From positions 309,006 through 373,005 of the forward strand of contig NZ_RHLK01000003.1 of NCBI RefSeq assembly GCF_009757775.1: 64,000 nucleotides of DNA, in the 5' to 3' direction. This DNA comes from Paenibacillus lutrae (GTDB lineage: Bacteria > Bacillota > Bacilli > Paenibacillales > NBRC-103111). Of the stretch, positions 36,697-45,442 are shown one piece after another (position 1 is the stretch's first letter; every line of letters begins with the position of its first letter). The notes beneath the pieces are model-generated. The model made no database searches and was not told the origin of the DNA. It saw only the letters and a list, made by a program, of their open reading frames with translations. The translations under genes were made by a program, and so were the position numbers.

Positions 36697-37509
36697 TTAC
36701 CCTTTTCCTGTAAGCTCCTTCACCCGTTCGGCTCTTTTTTCCTCCGAAATAATCGGGCAAGTATAGCAGTAGGTTCCGGTTAGCTGGTAGTAGAGACAGC
36801 ATCTCGGTTTCATACGGACCTGGCTGCCTTCTTCGTATAGATCAGGCAGAAATTTAAAATCAACATACAGCGGATGTTCTCCGTTCCTGCCAGGCCCGCC
36901 GAACCACTCCGGATCGGTTGCCTGCAGCACATATTCCCGGTCTTCCAGCAAACGCTGCCTCAGCTCTTCTGTCGGCGCCGCATCCAGCCAGGCTTCATAG
37001 CTTCGATTAAGAGTGTTGGCTACAAAAGACCACTGAGTATGCCGGTCGATGCGGCTGAGTTCCCTGATCCGCGTATAAAGTGGAACGATACAATCTGTAA
37101 GAAGTTTACGGACGGCTTCCTCTCTCCATACGGAACGGTCGGCAGTATCCTTACCCATGGGCTCGGGCTGCCCCGCAAGTTCAAACAAGAGTGTCACGCC
37201 CTCGTAATGAATCCGGATATCTTCCGGCCGGCAAGCCAGCGTATAGTTATAATGAGACATAGCATGCAGGTATGCGGCAGCTAGCAGGCTTAGCGTACTG
37301 GATAGAGTAGCACCCACCGCACGAATATGCTTGGTTTCATAATGGGCCGTGTAATGGCTCAGGACTTCCTGCAGCCCTCGATCCAGCAGTCCCGCTTCAT
37401 CGGTACAATGTTTAAGTCTGTGCTGCTTTCCAAAAACAATCCTGAAAGACTTCTCATAATAATCCGGACTTTCCAGTAAACTGAAGAATGGCGCATTTGC
37501 TTCGCTCAA
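36697..37509 (-). CDS. FhuF-like ferric-siderophore reductase, [2Fe-2S] protein
   Basis: A 270-residue cytoplasmic protein. The C-terminus has cysteines 237, 238, 248 and 251 in CCLYYQLTGTYCYTC, i.e. CC-x9-C-x2-C, close to the iron-sulfur motif of FhuF. The N-terminal two thirds are all-alpha (LSLLAAAYLHAMSHYNYTL), as in the ferric reductase/IucA-like family. It probably reduces iron released from imported siderophores. The start is TTG at 37509, five bases after GGTGAT. A near-perfect Fur box lies about 95 bases upstream, so iron-repressed expression is very likely. No siderophore transporter is next to it. Confidence 0.85.
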   Translation of the reverse strand: MSEANAPFFSLLESPDYYEKSFRIVFGKQHRLKHCTDEAGLLDRGLQEVLSHYTAHYETKHIRAVGATLSSTLSLLAAAYLHAMSHYNYTLACRPEDIRIHYEGVTLLFELAGQPEPMGKDTADRSVWREEAVRKLLTDCIVPLYTRIRELSRIDRHTQWSFVANTLNRSYEAWLDAAPTEELRQRLLEDREYVLQATDPEWFGGPGRNGEHPLYVDFKFLPDLYEEGSQVRMKPRCCLYYQLTGTYCYTCPIISEEKRAERVKELTGKG

Positions 37510-37603
37510 CCTGAATCACCGCCTGTAAACATTTGATTTATAAGGGCAATCGACAATTTGTATAGGTAAGAAGCTTAGGGTCGAATTTGTCGCATTGTTC
37601 ATC

Positions 37604-37622
37604 AATAATGATAATCATTATC
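37604..37622. promoter_or_regulatory. Fur box
   Basis: AATAATGATAATCATTATC matches the classical 19-bp Fur consensus at 18 of 19 positions. It lies upstream of the FhuF-like gene and downstream of terC, so the FhuF-like gene is the target. Confidence 0.9.
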
Positions 37623-37662
37623 ACCAATTCTTGGATAGTTTATCATACAATTGAACAAATAG

Positions 37663-37691
37663 GAAGACCGGACCTGCCGGGTCCGGTCTTC
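37663..37691 (-). terminator. Terminator of terC
   Basis: A perfect 12-bp stem GAAGACCGGACC/GGTCCGGTCTTC with a five-base loop, starting two bases after the terC stop codon. The minus-strand tail is CTATTTGTTC, only moderately T-rich. Confidence 0.85.
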
Positions 37692-37693
37692 TT

Positions 37694-38365
37694 CTAGTAA
37701 GCCGTGTTTCTCTTTTGTGTGATAAGCCACTTGCACAATAGACCCGCGATCACAACGAATCCAGCGGCTGCAAGCGGCACCGGCCAGTGAGGCAAGGCGC
37801 CGAGTACCCATCCGCTCGTCCGCGAATCGCTCAGGAACATCTCCCCCGCCGTATAACCGAGAATTCCCGCCCCTATATAAATAAGAATCGGAAATTTGGC
37901 AAGCAGCTCTACAACTACGGCACTCCCCCAAATAATGATCGGAATACTGAGTCCGATGCCTAGTATGAGGATCGTCAAATTGTTGCCCGCAGCTGCGGCA
38001 ATCGCCAGAACGTTATCGAGACTCATGACGAAATCCGCGGCTACGATTGTCCAGACCGCCCTGGATAAGCTAGACGCCTGCGGAATCGAAGAATGATTCT
38101 CGTTGTCGATAAGCAGCTTGATTGCGATCCACAGCAGCAGCAGGGAACCTGCGGCCTGTATATACGGGACTTGGAGTACGCTGACGGCGACAATCGTAAG
38201 AAGAAGCCGCAATGCGATTGCGCCGAAAGCTCCCCACCAGACAGCCTGCCTGCGCTGGGCGCCCGGCAGGTTCTTGCTGGCCATGGCTATCACGACAGCA
38301 TTGTCTCCGCTTAGCACAATGTTGATCAGCATGATCTGCAGGAACATTCCGATCTGTTCCAACAT
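37694..38365 (-). CDS. TerC-family membrane protein (YjbE type)
   Basis: A 223-residue protein with seven predicted helices. Acidic membrane motifs LSGDNAVVIAMA (about 19-30) and VMSLDNVLAIAAAAG (about 112-126) are the conserved TerC ion-binding pairs. Relatives export manganese or help metallate exported enzymes. The ATG follows GGAGGGGGAGAGG. It lies 111 bases downstream of thiI. I looked for the yybP-ykoY manganese riboswitch often found before terC genes and did not see it. Confidence 0.9.
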   Translation of the reverse strand: MLEQIGMFLQIMLINIVLSGDNAVVIAMASKNLPGAQRRQAVWWGAFGAIALRLLLTIVAVSVLQVPYIQAAGSLLLLWIAIKLLIDNENHSSIPQASSLSRAVWTIVAADFVMSLDNVLAIAAAAGNNLTILILGIGLSIPIIIWGSAVVVELLAKFPILIYIGAGILGYTAGEMFLSDSRTSGWVLGALPHWPVPLAAAGFVVIAGLLCKWLITQKRNTAY

Positions 38366-38476
38366 AATGCCTCTCCCCCTCCGGCCCTATACTATACCGG
38401 CTCCTCCAAGCGGCTGCCCCGCCCCGTTTATGCGGACGTATATCACTACGCTGTGAATCCATTCTAGGAGAGGCAA

Positions 38477-39682
38477 TTAGAAGTAGGAATCCCGGGCCGG
38501 TTCCTCGTCCGCACGAACCACGATGGTTTCGGCTTGTTCAACCGTCCTGTTTATCCACTCTTCCAACTGCGGAAACTTCCGCTCTATGGCTTCCACAACC
38601 CTTAGATTCGGGTTGGTGCTTGGAGAAGGCGGCAGAAATAACGTACAACAATCTTCATAGGGCAGAATCGATATGTTGTAGGTGTCAATTTGCTCTGCCA
38701 TTCGGATGATATCGTGCTTATCGGTCGTAATTAAAGGTTGGAGGACCGGCAGAGATACCGCTCTGCCGATCGCGTTCAGGCTGGGCAGCGTCTGGCTGGC
38801 TACCTGGCCGAGGCTTTCCCCTGTAACAAGAGCAAGGGCCTTCTCACGCTCGGCAATCCTCTCCGCAATCCGGTACATCGCACGGCGCAGCAAAGTGACA
38901 AGTAAGTTATCCTTGTACTCCGCGTAGATGGAAGTCTGCACCTCGGTGAACGACACCAGGTGAAGCTTCAGGCTGCCTCCGCTGTAGGCAGACAGTTTGC
39001 GGGCAAGATCGATGACTTTCTCTTTGGCCCGCTCGCTCGTATAGGGATAGCTGTGAAAATGAACAGCTTCCAGCTCCAAGCCTCTGCGCATAGCCTGCCA
39101 GCCGGCTACCGGACTGTCGATCCCGCCCGAGAGAAGAAGCACTCCTTTTCCGTTCGTACCGAGCGGATAGCCTCCCGCGCCTTCGAACGATTGGACGAAG
39201 AGCAGCGCTCTTCCTTCGCGCAGCTCTACGCGCAGCGTCGTCTCCGGTTTGCGGACGTCCACGCTAAGCTGCGGACATGCCCGGAGAACCGCTCCGCCTA
39301 CCAGCCGGTTCATCTCGAACGTGTCGTGCGGGAAACTTTTGTCCACGCGTCTGACCTCGACCTTGAACGTCTGCGGACGCGTGACGATTTCCCGCATCAA
39401 TTCAGCGGCAAGTTCTTGTATCGCTGCCGCATCTGAGGGAGCCGTATACACCGGGCTGTAGGAATCAATCCCGAATACTTTGCCGACCGCGCGGCTCACA
39501 TCTTCGAGGGGCTCATCCGCCAGGTCGATGTAGACACGCCCGTATTCGGTTACAAGCTTCACCTGCGGGAAGGGCATGAGAAGGTCTCTCAGCTGGCGGA
39601 TGACTTTCTTCTCAAACCGCGAGCGGTTTTTGCCCTTCAACATCATTTCACCGAAGCGTACAAGCAGCAGATCCGGTTTCAT
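38477..39682 (-). CDS. thiI: ThiI, tRNA 4-thiouridine synthase / thiazole sulfur transferase
   Basis: A 401-residue enzyme that puts sulfur on uridine 8 of tRNA and can serve thiamine thiazole synthesis. It has an N-terminal ferredoxin-like domain, a THUMP domain (about 60-165, VEVRRVDKSFPHDTFEMNRLVG) and an ATP pyrophosphatase PP-loop LLSGGIDSPVAGW (about 183-195). It lacks a C-terminal rhodanese domain, as in Bacillus. The ATG overlaps the stop of the cysteine desulfurase gene by four bases, matching the nifZ-thiI pair, in which the desulfurase supplies persulfide directly to ThiI. Confidence 0.95.
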   Translation of the reverse strand: MKPDLLLVRFGEMMLKGKNRSRFEKKVIRQLRDLLMPFPQVKLVTEYGRVYIDLADEPLEDVSRAVGKVFGIDSYSPVYTAPSDAAAIQELAAELMREIVTRPQTFKVEVRRVDKSFPHDTFEMNRLVGGAVLRACPQLSVDVRKPETTLRVELREGRALLFVQSFEGAGGYPLGTNGKGVLLLSGGIDSPVAGWQAMRRGLELEAVHFHSYPYTSERAKEKVIDLARKLSAYSGGSLKLHLVSFTEVQTSIYAEYKDNLLVTLLRRAMYRIAERIAEREKALALVTGESLGQVASQTLPSLNAIGRAVSLPVLQPLITTDKHDIIRMAEQIDTYNISILPYEDCCTLFLPPSPSTNPNLRVVEAIERKFPQLEEWINRTVEQAETIVVRADEEPARDSYF

Positions 39683-40851
39683 CGTTTGCGCCCCCCTTTG
39701 TCCGCAAGGGTGACCGGCACGAGCTCGTCAATCACTTGCCGCAGCTCTCCGACAAACCGGTGCGCATCTGATTCGCTGTGCTCCTCGGTCCAGCTTACCC
39801 GCAGACCGCTGGAAGCACGCTGCTTGTCGAACCCCATCGCGAGCAGCACCTTGCTCGCTTCGGGAACGCCTGACGAGCAGGCCGACTTCGTAGATATATA
39901 TATGCCGCGCTGCTCCAAAGCATGTACGACAACTTCGGAATTCATGCCCGGATAGCAAAAATGAAGCAGGTGAGGCGCCATATGCGCGGGCTCGGCTGAG
40001 CCTGTCAGCATAAGTTCCGGCATGGAGCGGATTCCATCCGCAACAATATCGCGGAAAGCGCGCTTGCGCTGAATATCCGCCTGCAGATGCTCCGTAGCCA
40101 GGCGCAAAGCCTTGGCCATCCCGACGATAAGCGGAACATTCTCCGTACCTGACCTCATTCCATGTTCCTGGCCCCCGCCTGCAAGCAGAGGATACAGTTC
40201 GATTCCTTCCCGTTTGTACAAAAAGCCTGCGCCTTTGGGGCCTTTAAACTTGTGCGCCGAAGCACTCATAAGGTCGATCCCCATTTCAGCCGGATGAAGC
40301 GGAAGCTTCCCGACCCCTTGGACCGCATCGACATGGAACAGTACAGTCCGCCTGCCGCGCAGCCAGCGGCCGATTTCGGCAATCGGCTGAATTCGTCCCA
40401 TCTCGTTATTCACATGCATGACACTGACCAGGATCGTTTCATCTGTTACGGCTGCCTGCAGCTGCTCCAGAGTGACTGCACCTGTGTCGTCGACCGGCAG
40501 AATCGTTACCGTGAAACCTTCCGCTTCCAGCTGTTCAAAAGCAGCCGTTACCGATGCATGTTCGATAGCGGTTGTTATAAGATGGCTGCCGCGGTTCCGG
40601 TACCGGTACGCGGCGCCTTTAATAGCAAGATTGCTGCTCTCGGTTCCGCCCGAAGTGAAAATCAGCTCGGTAGGCTTTACGTGCAGCACACTGCCGATCA
40701 CTTCCCGGGCGCGGCTAACCAGCTTCTGCGCATCCATACCGAGCCGGTGGATCGAAGAAGGATTTCCGTAATGCTGACGCATAACATCCGCTACGGTTGT
40801 AACAACTTCTTCGTAAGGAGGTGTCGTGGCGGCATTATCCAAATAAAGCAT
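39679..40851 (-). CDS. nifZ: Cysteine desulfurase (NifS/IscS family, NifZ-like)
   Basis: A 390-residue PLP enzyme that removes sulfur from cysteine as an enzyme-bound persulfide. It starts MLYLDNAATTPP. Motifs seen are TSGGTESSNLA, the PLP-lysine motif SASAHKFKGPKG, RSGTENVP, and the active-site cysteine loop STKSACSSGVPEAS. The short loop after the cysteine suggests group I or a NifZ type. I start at ATG 40851 after AAAGGACAG; the frame extends upstream to 40920. Coupling to thiI indicates a dedicated role in 4-thiouridine formation rather than general Fe-S assembly. Confidence 0.93.
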   Translation of the reverse strand: MLYLDNAATTPPYEEVVTTVADVMRQHYGNPSSIHRLGMDAQKLVSRAREVIGSVLHVKPTELIFTSGGTESSNLAIKGAAYRYRNRGSHLITTAIEHASVTAAFEQLEAEGFTVTILPVDDTGAVTLEQLQAAVTDETILVSVMHVNNEMGRIQPIAEIGRWLRGRRTVLFHVDAVQGVGKLPLHPAEMGIDLMSASAHKFKGPKGAGFLYKREGIELYPLLAGGGQEHGMRSGTENVPLIVGMAKALRLATEHLQADIQRKRAFRDIVADGIRSMPELMLTGSAEPAHMAPHLLHFCYPGMNSEVVVHALEQRGIYISTKSACSSGVPEASKVLLAMGFDKQRASSGLRVSWTEEHSESDAHRFVGELRQVIDELVPVTLADKGGRKR

Positions 40852-41041
40852 ATCTATTCTGTCCTTTCGTCTAGCGAAGCGATAAAAAATCAATTGGGGT
40901 CCTATTGGCCCTTTCCCCATTAAATCGCAAATCCAATCTTAATACAAGGCCGTTGTCCGTGTGCCCTAAGTAGCGGTCATCTTGCCTGGACTGCCAATCC
41001 GTTATGTTTCGCTTCTGCGGCATAACCTTCTGTCATGCAGA

Positions 41042-41072
41042 AAAGCGGCAGGCCCTCAAAGGGCTGCCGCTT
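41042..41072 (-). terminator. Terminator of the lytic transglycosylase gene
   Basis: AAGCGGCA-GCCCT and AGGGC-TGCCGCTT form a 13-bp stem with a bulge and a CAA loop. The minus-strand tail is TTC preceded by a TT-rich step. It begins about 15 bases after the stop codon. Confidence 0.85.
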
Positions 41073-41086
41073 CTCCATCCGAATCG

Positions 41087-41866
41087 TTACACTTGGGGAA
41101 AATCCCGTTCATAACGCTGCATATGATTCATAACCTTTTTCACATACTGCTGTGTCTCTGTAGGCAGCAGGTGCATTTTCTCTAGCAGATCATTGTCATT
41201 CTTGATCCCCAGCCTGCTAACCCGGTTCGGACCGGCATTATACGCAGCCAGGGCTGTACCCACATTGCCGTCGAACCGTTTAAGCTGATAAGAAAGGTAC
41301 TGCGCCCCGCCTTCAATACTTTGCTGCGGATCGAAGGGGTTCGTTACGCCCAAGCCTTTGGCCGTACCGTCCATCAGCTGCATCAGCCCTTTGGCTCCCG
41401 CTTTCGAAACGACGGTTGTATTGAAGGAGGACTCCTGGCGGATCACGGCCTTAATCAGGGCAGGATCAACGCCGGTCCGGGAGCTTGCCTGGGCGATATA
41501 GGCATCGTAAGCCCCTTCACCCTTGGATACAGGCGCAGCAGCGGGAGAAGATGCCGATCCGTAAGATCTCAGCGCCTGGTTAAGAACCGCCGGACTCATC
41601 GGCGCGGTCCCTGCCGCAAGATCTTCGCCGCTTAAGCCGCTCCAGCCTGTCTGCAGAGCCTGAAGCGGCAAAGATCCTGCCGCTTCTGTTCCCGAAGTCA
41701 GACCCGCTTGTTCCAGCAGCAGCGCATTCAGCATGGAACCGAATTCGCCATCCGCCGCTCCTGTGCCTGCTGATCCTCCATTCGCTCCGCTGACAAGCGC
41801 TGATTTATTCAGCATCTCGAGTTTTAAAATTTCTTTCATTAATCTAGGATCTATGCCGTTCATCAT
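41087..41866 (-). CDS. Lytic transglycosylase, SLT/LysM-free type
   Basis: A 259-residue protein with a C-terminal SLT domain (about 120-255). The catalytic glutamate lies in KAVIRQESSFNTTVVSKAGAKGLMQLM, followed by YNAGPNRV and ETQQYVKKVM. The N-terminal 115 residues are low-complexity (Gly, Ala, Ser, Leu). There is no clear signal peptide, so the route to the wall is unclear; some flagellar or sporulation transglycosylases also lack one. Possible starts are TTG 41878, ATG 41872, 41866 and 41863. I prefer 41866 because GGGG lies six bases upstream. It cleaves peptidoglycan glycan strands. Confidence 0.85.
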   Translation of the reverse strand: MMNGIDPRLMKEILKLEMLNKSALVSGANGGSAGTGAADGEFGSMLNALLLEQAGLTSGTEAAGSLPLQALQTGWSGLSGEDLAAGTAPMSPAVLNQALRSYGSASSPAAAPVSKGEGAYDAYIAQASSRTGVDPALIKAVIRQESSFNTTVVSKAGAKGLMQLMDGTAKGLGVTNPFDPQQSIEGGAQYLSYQLKRFDGNVGTALAAYNAGPNRVSRLGIKNDNDLLEKMHLLPTETQQYVKKVMNHMQRYERDFPQV

Positions 41867-42016
41867 TGTCATCCCCAATTAGTTATCCCATTTCAAGTGT
41901 ATAAGGAGTATATCGGCAGCTGCAGCCTGATTTTGAACCTTTGAGACGATGTTTCCCTATCTTTTTTTAGCGGATCGGAACTCATCGGCCGCCGGCGCTC
42001 TTTTTAAGCAATCTTT

Positions 42017-42784
42017 TTAAGCTATGTCCCGTTTACGGAAAATATAGATCGTTATGCCCATCAGAATAATCCAATACGCCAGGTAGATCGTGAAGGAGAA
42101 TCCGAACGTCATGCCGGGGAATGGAGGCGAGAGCCCCTCCGAAACATGCGGATTGGGGTCATACATAGTCCAATTCGTATTGTTAAAAATCAAATACTTG
42201 GCCCAATCGTATTGGAGGACGGCAAAAACAGATCCGGCCATATTCATCACCACGGCGATCGTAATCGCCAGCGCGCTGCTGCGGAATACCGTTCCGATAA
42301 CGAAAGCAAGTGTGTACATGAAAATCAAATCCGGCAGGGCATATAAAACTGATTTGAGATGAACAATGAACTCCTGCTCCGCCAGCGGTTCTGTCCCGAA
42401 CAACACGGCTCCGACGGCAATCGAACTGATGAAGAGCAGCACGTACGCCAGGAGCGCTGTCAGCAGGCAGGAAATATATTTGGCCATCAGGATGGATGTC
42501 CGGCTCGCGGGCCGGATAAGCAGTTGTTTAATGGTGCCGTCTTTGTACTCTTCCGTCACGGTCTGCGCACCCAGCACAAGGGCAAACAGTGTAATGAACA
42601 GGGAGCAGACCATGATGACGGTACTGCTAAAACTGACATAGTTCCCTATATAACTCTGAATCCATATTTTAATGGGAATTCCCAAGAACAAGCTAATCAG
42701 CACGATAAACACATAAAAGATCCAGGTTGATCTTTTACTGGCCAGCTTCATGATTTCATTTTGTATCAGTGAAAAGAACTTCAT
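42017..42784 (-). CDS. ABC-2 type exporter permease
   Basis: A 255-residue membrane protein with six predicted helices. It starts MKFFSLIQNEIMKLASKRSTWIFY, a common opening in ABC-2 permeases of the BcrB/NatB-like group, and has VTEEYKDGTIKQLLIRPASRTSILMAKY between helices 2 and 3, the typical coupling segment. The substrate is unknown; bacitracin-like antibiotics, lantibiotics or sodium are handled by relatives. It overlaps the ATPase gene by four bases, forming a two-gene exporter. Confidence 0.88.
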   Translation of the reverse strand: MKFFSLIQNEIMKLASKRSTWIFYVFIVLISLFLGIPIKIWIQSYIGNYVSFSSTVIMVCSLFITLFALVLGAQTVTEEYKDGTIKQLLIRPASRTSILMAKYISCLLTALLAYVLLFISSIAVGAVLFGTEPLAEQEFIVHLKSVLYALPDLIFMYTLAFVIGTVFRSSALAITIAVVMNMAGSVFAVLQYDWAKYLIFNNTNWTMYDPNPHVSEGLSPPFPGMTFGFSFTIYLAYWIILMGITIYIFRKRDIA

Positions 42785-43725
42785 AGAGCCTCGTCTCCTT
42801 TCGTCAGCTGCAGGAAGGTATCTTCAAGAGTCGGTTTACGTATCGCAACCTGATACACTTCAATTCCATCCCGCACGAGGTTAGCGACAAGCTCCGGAAT
42901 GGCCGATTTCGCTATATTGGCGGTATAGATTCCGCTTTCCCGCTTCACAAGCCCGTAACCTTGGCCAGAAGCATCCCGGGCTCTTTCCATTCCTTTCAGC
43001 TCGAGTTCCACCAGAACCAGCTCATCTTCTCCGGCAGTCCCCCTTACGGTCCGTTCTCCTACAAGCCGGCCGCTTTGAATAATAAGAGCCCGGTCACAGA
43101 TCAATTCCACTTCAGCCAGCAGATGCGATGAGATGAGAATCGCGATTTTTTCCTGCCTGGCCAGTTCCCGAAGATAGTCACGCAATTCACGAATACCCGC
43201 CGGGTCCAGTCCGTTAGTCGGCTCGTCCAGTATGAGGACCGTCGGTTTATGAAGCAGAGCCTGTGCGATCCCGAGGCGCTGCCGCATTCCGAGCGAGTAG
43301 GTTTTGACTTTGTCATGAATGGCGTCACTGAGTCCGACCAGGTCCACGATTTCATTGATTCGCTGGTCAGAAACAGGCTCTGCAGCCATACGCGCAAAAT
43401 GGATCATGTTTTTCTTCCCTGTCATATACGGGTACAGTTCCGGATTCTCTACGATTGCGCCCACTCTGGCCAGTGCCTGCGACCGGTGAGTGCGGATTGA
43501 ATGCCCCGCAATCCGGATCTCACCTGCGGTCATGGCCATCAGTCCGACCATCATCCGTATAGTCGTCGTTTTACCTGAACCGTTCGGTCCTAGAAAACCG
43601 CATATTTCCCCCTGCCGAACGGTAAAAGACAGGTTGTCGATAATGGTGCGTCCGCCGATTTTTTTCGTTACGCTGACAAGCTCCATAGCCTGTTTTTGTT
43701 CTGTTTCCAAAAAAGGTTCCTCCAT
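42781..43725 (-). CDS. ABC exporter ATP-binding protein
   Basis: A 314-residue ATPase with Walker A GFLGPNGSGKTTTIRMM (about 43-59), signature YSLGMRQRLGIAQALL, Walker B LILDEPTNGLDPAG and a C-terminal domain (DGIEVYQVAIRKPTLEDTFLQLT) typical of BcrA/CcmA-like exporters. It pairs with the downstream permease. The ATG follows AGGAAGAA. No two-component system lies beside it, which makes a bacitracin-sensing type less likely. Confidence 0.9.
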   Translation of the reverse strand: MEEPFLETEQKQAMELVSVTKKIGGRTIIDNLSFTVRQGEICGFLGPNGSGKTTTIRMMVGLMAMTAGEIRIAGHSIRTHRSQALARVGAIVENPELYPYMTGKKNMIHFARMAAEPVSDQRINEIVDLVGLSDAIHDKVKTYSLGMRQRLGIAQALLHKPTVLILDEPTNGLDPAGIRELRDYLRELARQEKIAILISSHLLAEVELICDRALIIQSGRLVGERTVRGTAGEDELVLVELELKGMERARDASGQGYGLVKRESGIYTANIAKSAIPELVANLVRDGIEVYQVAIRKPTLEDTFLQLTKGDEAL

Positions 43726-43862
43726 TTCTTCCTGTCAGGTGCTACATGTATCAGCAAATTATACCTTTTTCACGGGTCTTAGTCTAATTGTTGCCAGTGA
43801 AGTGCACAGAAAAGTACAAGCGTACGACAGCTCGCCGTACCTTTAAGGACCCCAAACAAAGT

Positions 43863-43889
43863 AAAAAAGCAGATCCCTCAGGACCTGCT
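43863..43889 (-). terminator. Terminator of the small-protein genes at 43.9-44.6 kb
   Basis: AGCAG-TCC and GGA-CTGCT pair around a short loop, followed on the minus strand by TTTTTTAC. It begins 12 bases after the stop codon of the His-rich gene. Confidence 0.82.
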
Positions 43890-43901
43890 CCATTTGACTA
43901 T

Positions 43902-44336
43902 TTAAAATAAAAAAGGAACAAATGCCAGCTTGGACACAAAACTGATGAGTCCAAGAGCAATCGCCCAGCCGCCGAGCGCTTTGCGGCCATCGGAGAATGC
44001 CATAAAGCCAAGGAGCATTCCCAGCGATCCCAGAAACAGCGGAAGAAGAAAAAAGGACAGAATAGACGAACCCATGGCCATCATACCGAGCGTTCTGGCG
44101 TTCATCCAATTGTCCGGTATGCCGCGTTCCGCCTTATCCGCATTACTCAGACTTGGATCTGCCGGTGAAAGCTCGGCTGCATATTCCTCGTTCGCACCCA
44201 GATCAATCGTATCCACCGGTTCCCCTTCGATTCCCGGGGCGGCCTCAGGTTTGGCTTCCCGATGAGCCCCGCCCGCACCATGTCCGTCATTGGCATCCTT
44301 ATGCTTATGCTTATGTGCGTGCTTTTTGTGACTCAC
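43902..44336 (-). CDS. Small membrane protein with His/Lys-rich N-terminus
   Basis: A 144-residue protein I cannot name. The N-terminus reads SHKKHAHKHKHKDANDGHG, i.e. eight histidines in about 27 residues, and could bind metal. An acidic linker follows, then two membrane helices (about 88-110 and 120-142) with the DUF4190-like pattern NARTLGMMAMGSSILSFF...GGWAIALGLISFVSKL. I start at GTG 44336, eight bases after GGAGG; another GTG at 44345 is within that site. The gene follows the Cys-rich DUF1540 gene on the same strand by 39 bases. Confidence 0.7.
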   Translation of the reverse strand: MSHKKHAHKHKHKDANDGHGAGGAHREAKPEAAPGIEGEPVDTIDLGANEEYAAELSPADPSLSNADKAERGIPDNWMNARTLGMMAMGSSILSFFLLPLFLGSLGMLLGFMAFSDGRKALGGWAIALGLISFVSKLAFVPFLF

Positions 44337-44375
44337 ACCTAACACCTCCGGCCTTTTTAAGGAATCGGTGACGGT

Positions 44376-44588
44376 TTACTTCTTCTTTTCCTTAAACGTG
44401 TGACAGCAGGTGTTCGCTGCATTGATGGCTTGGTCTTTGTGATTCACATCGAATGTTTCGCCGGCAAATTCAGAGGAAAGATCCGCATTGGCATGCTTGT
44501 CGGTCTCGATCATGATGACATCCGCACGGCAGTTGTTCCCTTGACCCCAATACGCGCAGTTGGATACGGCACATTTTACTTCTGGCAT
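44376..44588 (-). CDS. DUF1540-family cysteine-rich small protein
   Basis: A 70-residue protein beginning MPEVKCAVSNCAYWGQGNNCRADVI, with TCCHTF near the end: five to six cysteines in the DUF1540 pattern, likely a zinc-binding fold. Function is unknown; many spore formers have several copies. The ATG at 44588 follows a perfect AGGAGGTGATTAAC ribosome site, so it is probably strongly translated. The frame is open upstream to 44684, but that part has no start with a ribosome site. Confidence 0.88.
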   Translation of the reverse strand: MPEVKCAVSNCAYWGQGNNCRADVIMIETDKHANADLSSEFAGETFDVNHKDQAINAANTCCHTFKEKKK

Positions 44589-44711
44589 GTTAATCACCTC
44601 CTGAAGAGTAGAATTCCCCAAGCGGTCCCCTCTATCCCCTTTCGCCGCTGACACAACCTGACAGTCTCCCTCCATACGTTGCATAGGTCAATGCCGCAAT
44701 CATCCGCACAC

Positions 44712-44741
44712 AAAAAAAGCCCTCCGGTAACCGGAAGGCTT
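44712..44741 (-). terminator. Terminator of the DUF3907 gene
   Basis: AAGCC-CCGGT and ACCGG-GGCTT pair around a two-base loop, followed on the minus strand by TTTTTTTG. It begins 15 bases after the stop codon. Confidence 0.9.
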
Positions 44742-44755
44742 GTTCATTTTCTATT

Positions 44756-45256
44756 TTAAACCCTTTCGCCCTGCATGCGGCGCTGAGTAATATAGTCATT
44801 CTCATAGTAGGCCAGTTCTTCGCGTAGCTCTTCAAAGATTTTGGACAATTCAATGGTCAGATCACGCAGTTCGCGTGTAGGTTTCTTACGGAAACGAATG
44901 GCGTCTTGTCCGGTATAAGCGTAACGGCCGTCTTCCGAGTAGCATTCATTTTTGGGATAAAAGAAAGGACTAATGCAGTTGTGATACACCTCATAAAGCA
45001 CTTTCTGAGTAAATTCAACATTAAACGTGGGTCTCCGCAGACTTACACCAAGCTTCTCATAAGCGACTTCACAAAATACAAGCAGATGACGCGTGTCCTG
45101 CAAATAGGCGCGGTAGAAATCTTCCATCTCGGAGTTTTCCTCCGCATTAAGCTGAGGGAGGGAATAGGTATTCAGAAACGGCTCCATAAGATCGATTGCA
45201 TCTTTCAATTTCTTTCGCGTTCTCTCACATGTCTTCTTCACATTATCCATTGCCAT
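44756..45256 (-). CDS. ypuI: DUF3907 / YpuI-family protein
   Basis: A 166-residue all-alpha cytoplasmic protein. Blocks KKTCERTRKKLKDAIDLMEPFLN, LVFCEVAYEKLGVSLRRPTFN and YEVYHNCISPFFYPKNECYSEDGRYAYTGQDAIRF fit the YpuI/DUF3907 family of Bacillales, whose function is unknown. The ATG at 45256 follows GAGGAGG. It is a single-gene unit with its own terminator. It diverges from the protease gene. Confidence 0.85.
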   Translation of the reverse strand: MAMDNVKKTCERTRKKLKDAIDLMEPFLNTYSLPQLNAEENSEMEDFYRAYLQDTRHLLVFCEVAYEKLGVSLRRPTFNVEFTQKVLYEVYHNCISPFFYPKNECYSEDGRYAYTGQDAIRFRKKPTRELRDLTIELSKIFEELREELAYYENDYITQRRMQGERV

Positions 45257-45442
45257 TGCGGTTATGACCTCCTCTAGTTAACAGAGCGGGAACCTCGCGC
45301 CCAGCTCAGTCCACCCATATAGTATCACACTTTCCCTGGAAAAGGTACCCGATTCCGCCAGCTTAATTCGTGCGGTGCATAAAATTTGAACCGGTATCCC
45401 ACCCTACTTTTATCGACTCATCAAAGGAAAGGGGGCAGTCCT

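Noticed and set aside
38366..38476. A possible yybP-ykoY manganese riboswitch before terC
   Set aside because: The gap is only 111 bases and none of the conserved riboswitch blocks can be found; there is just a ribosome site and GC-rich sequence.
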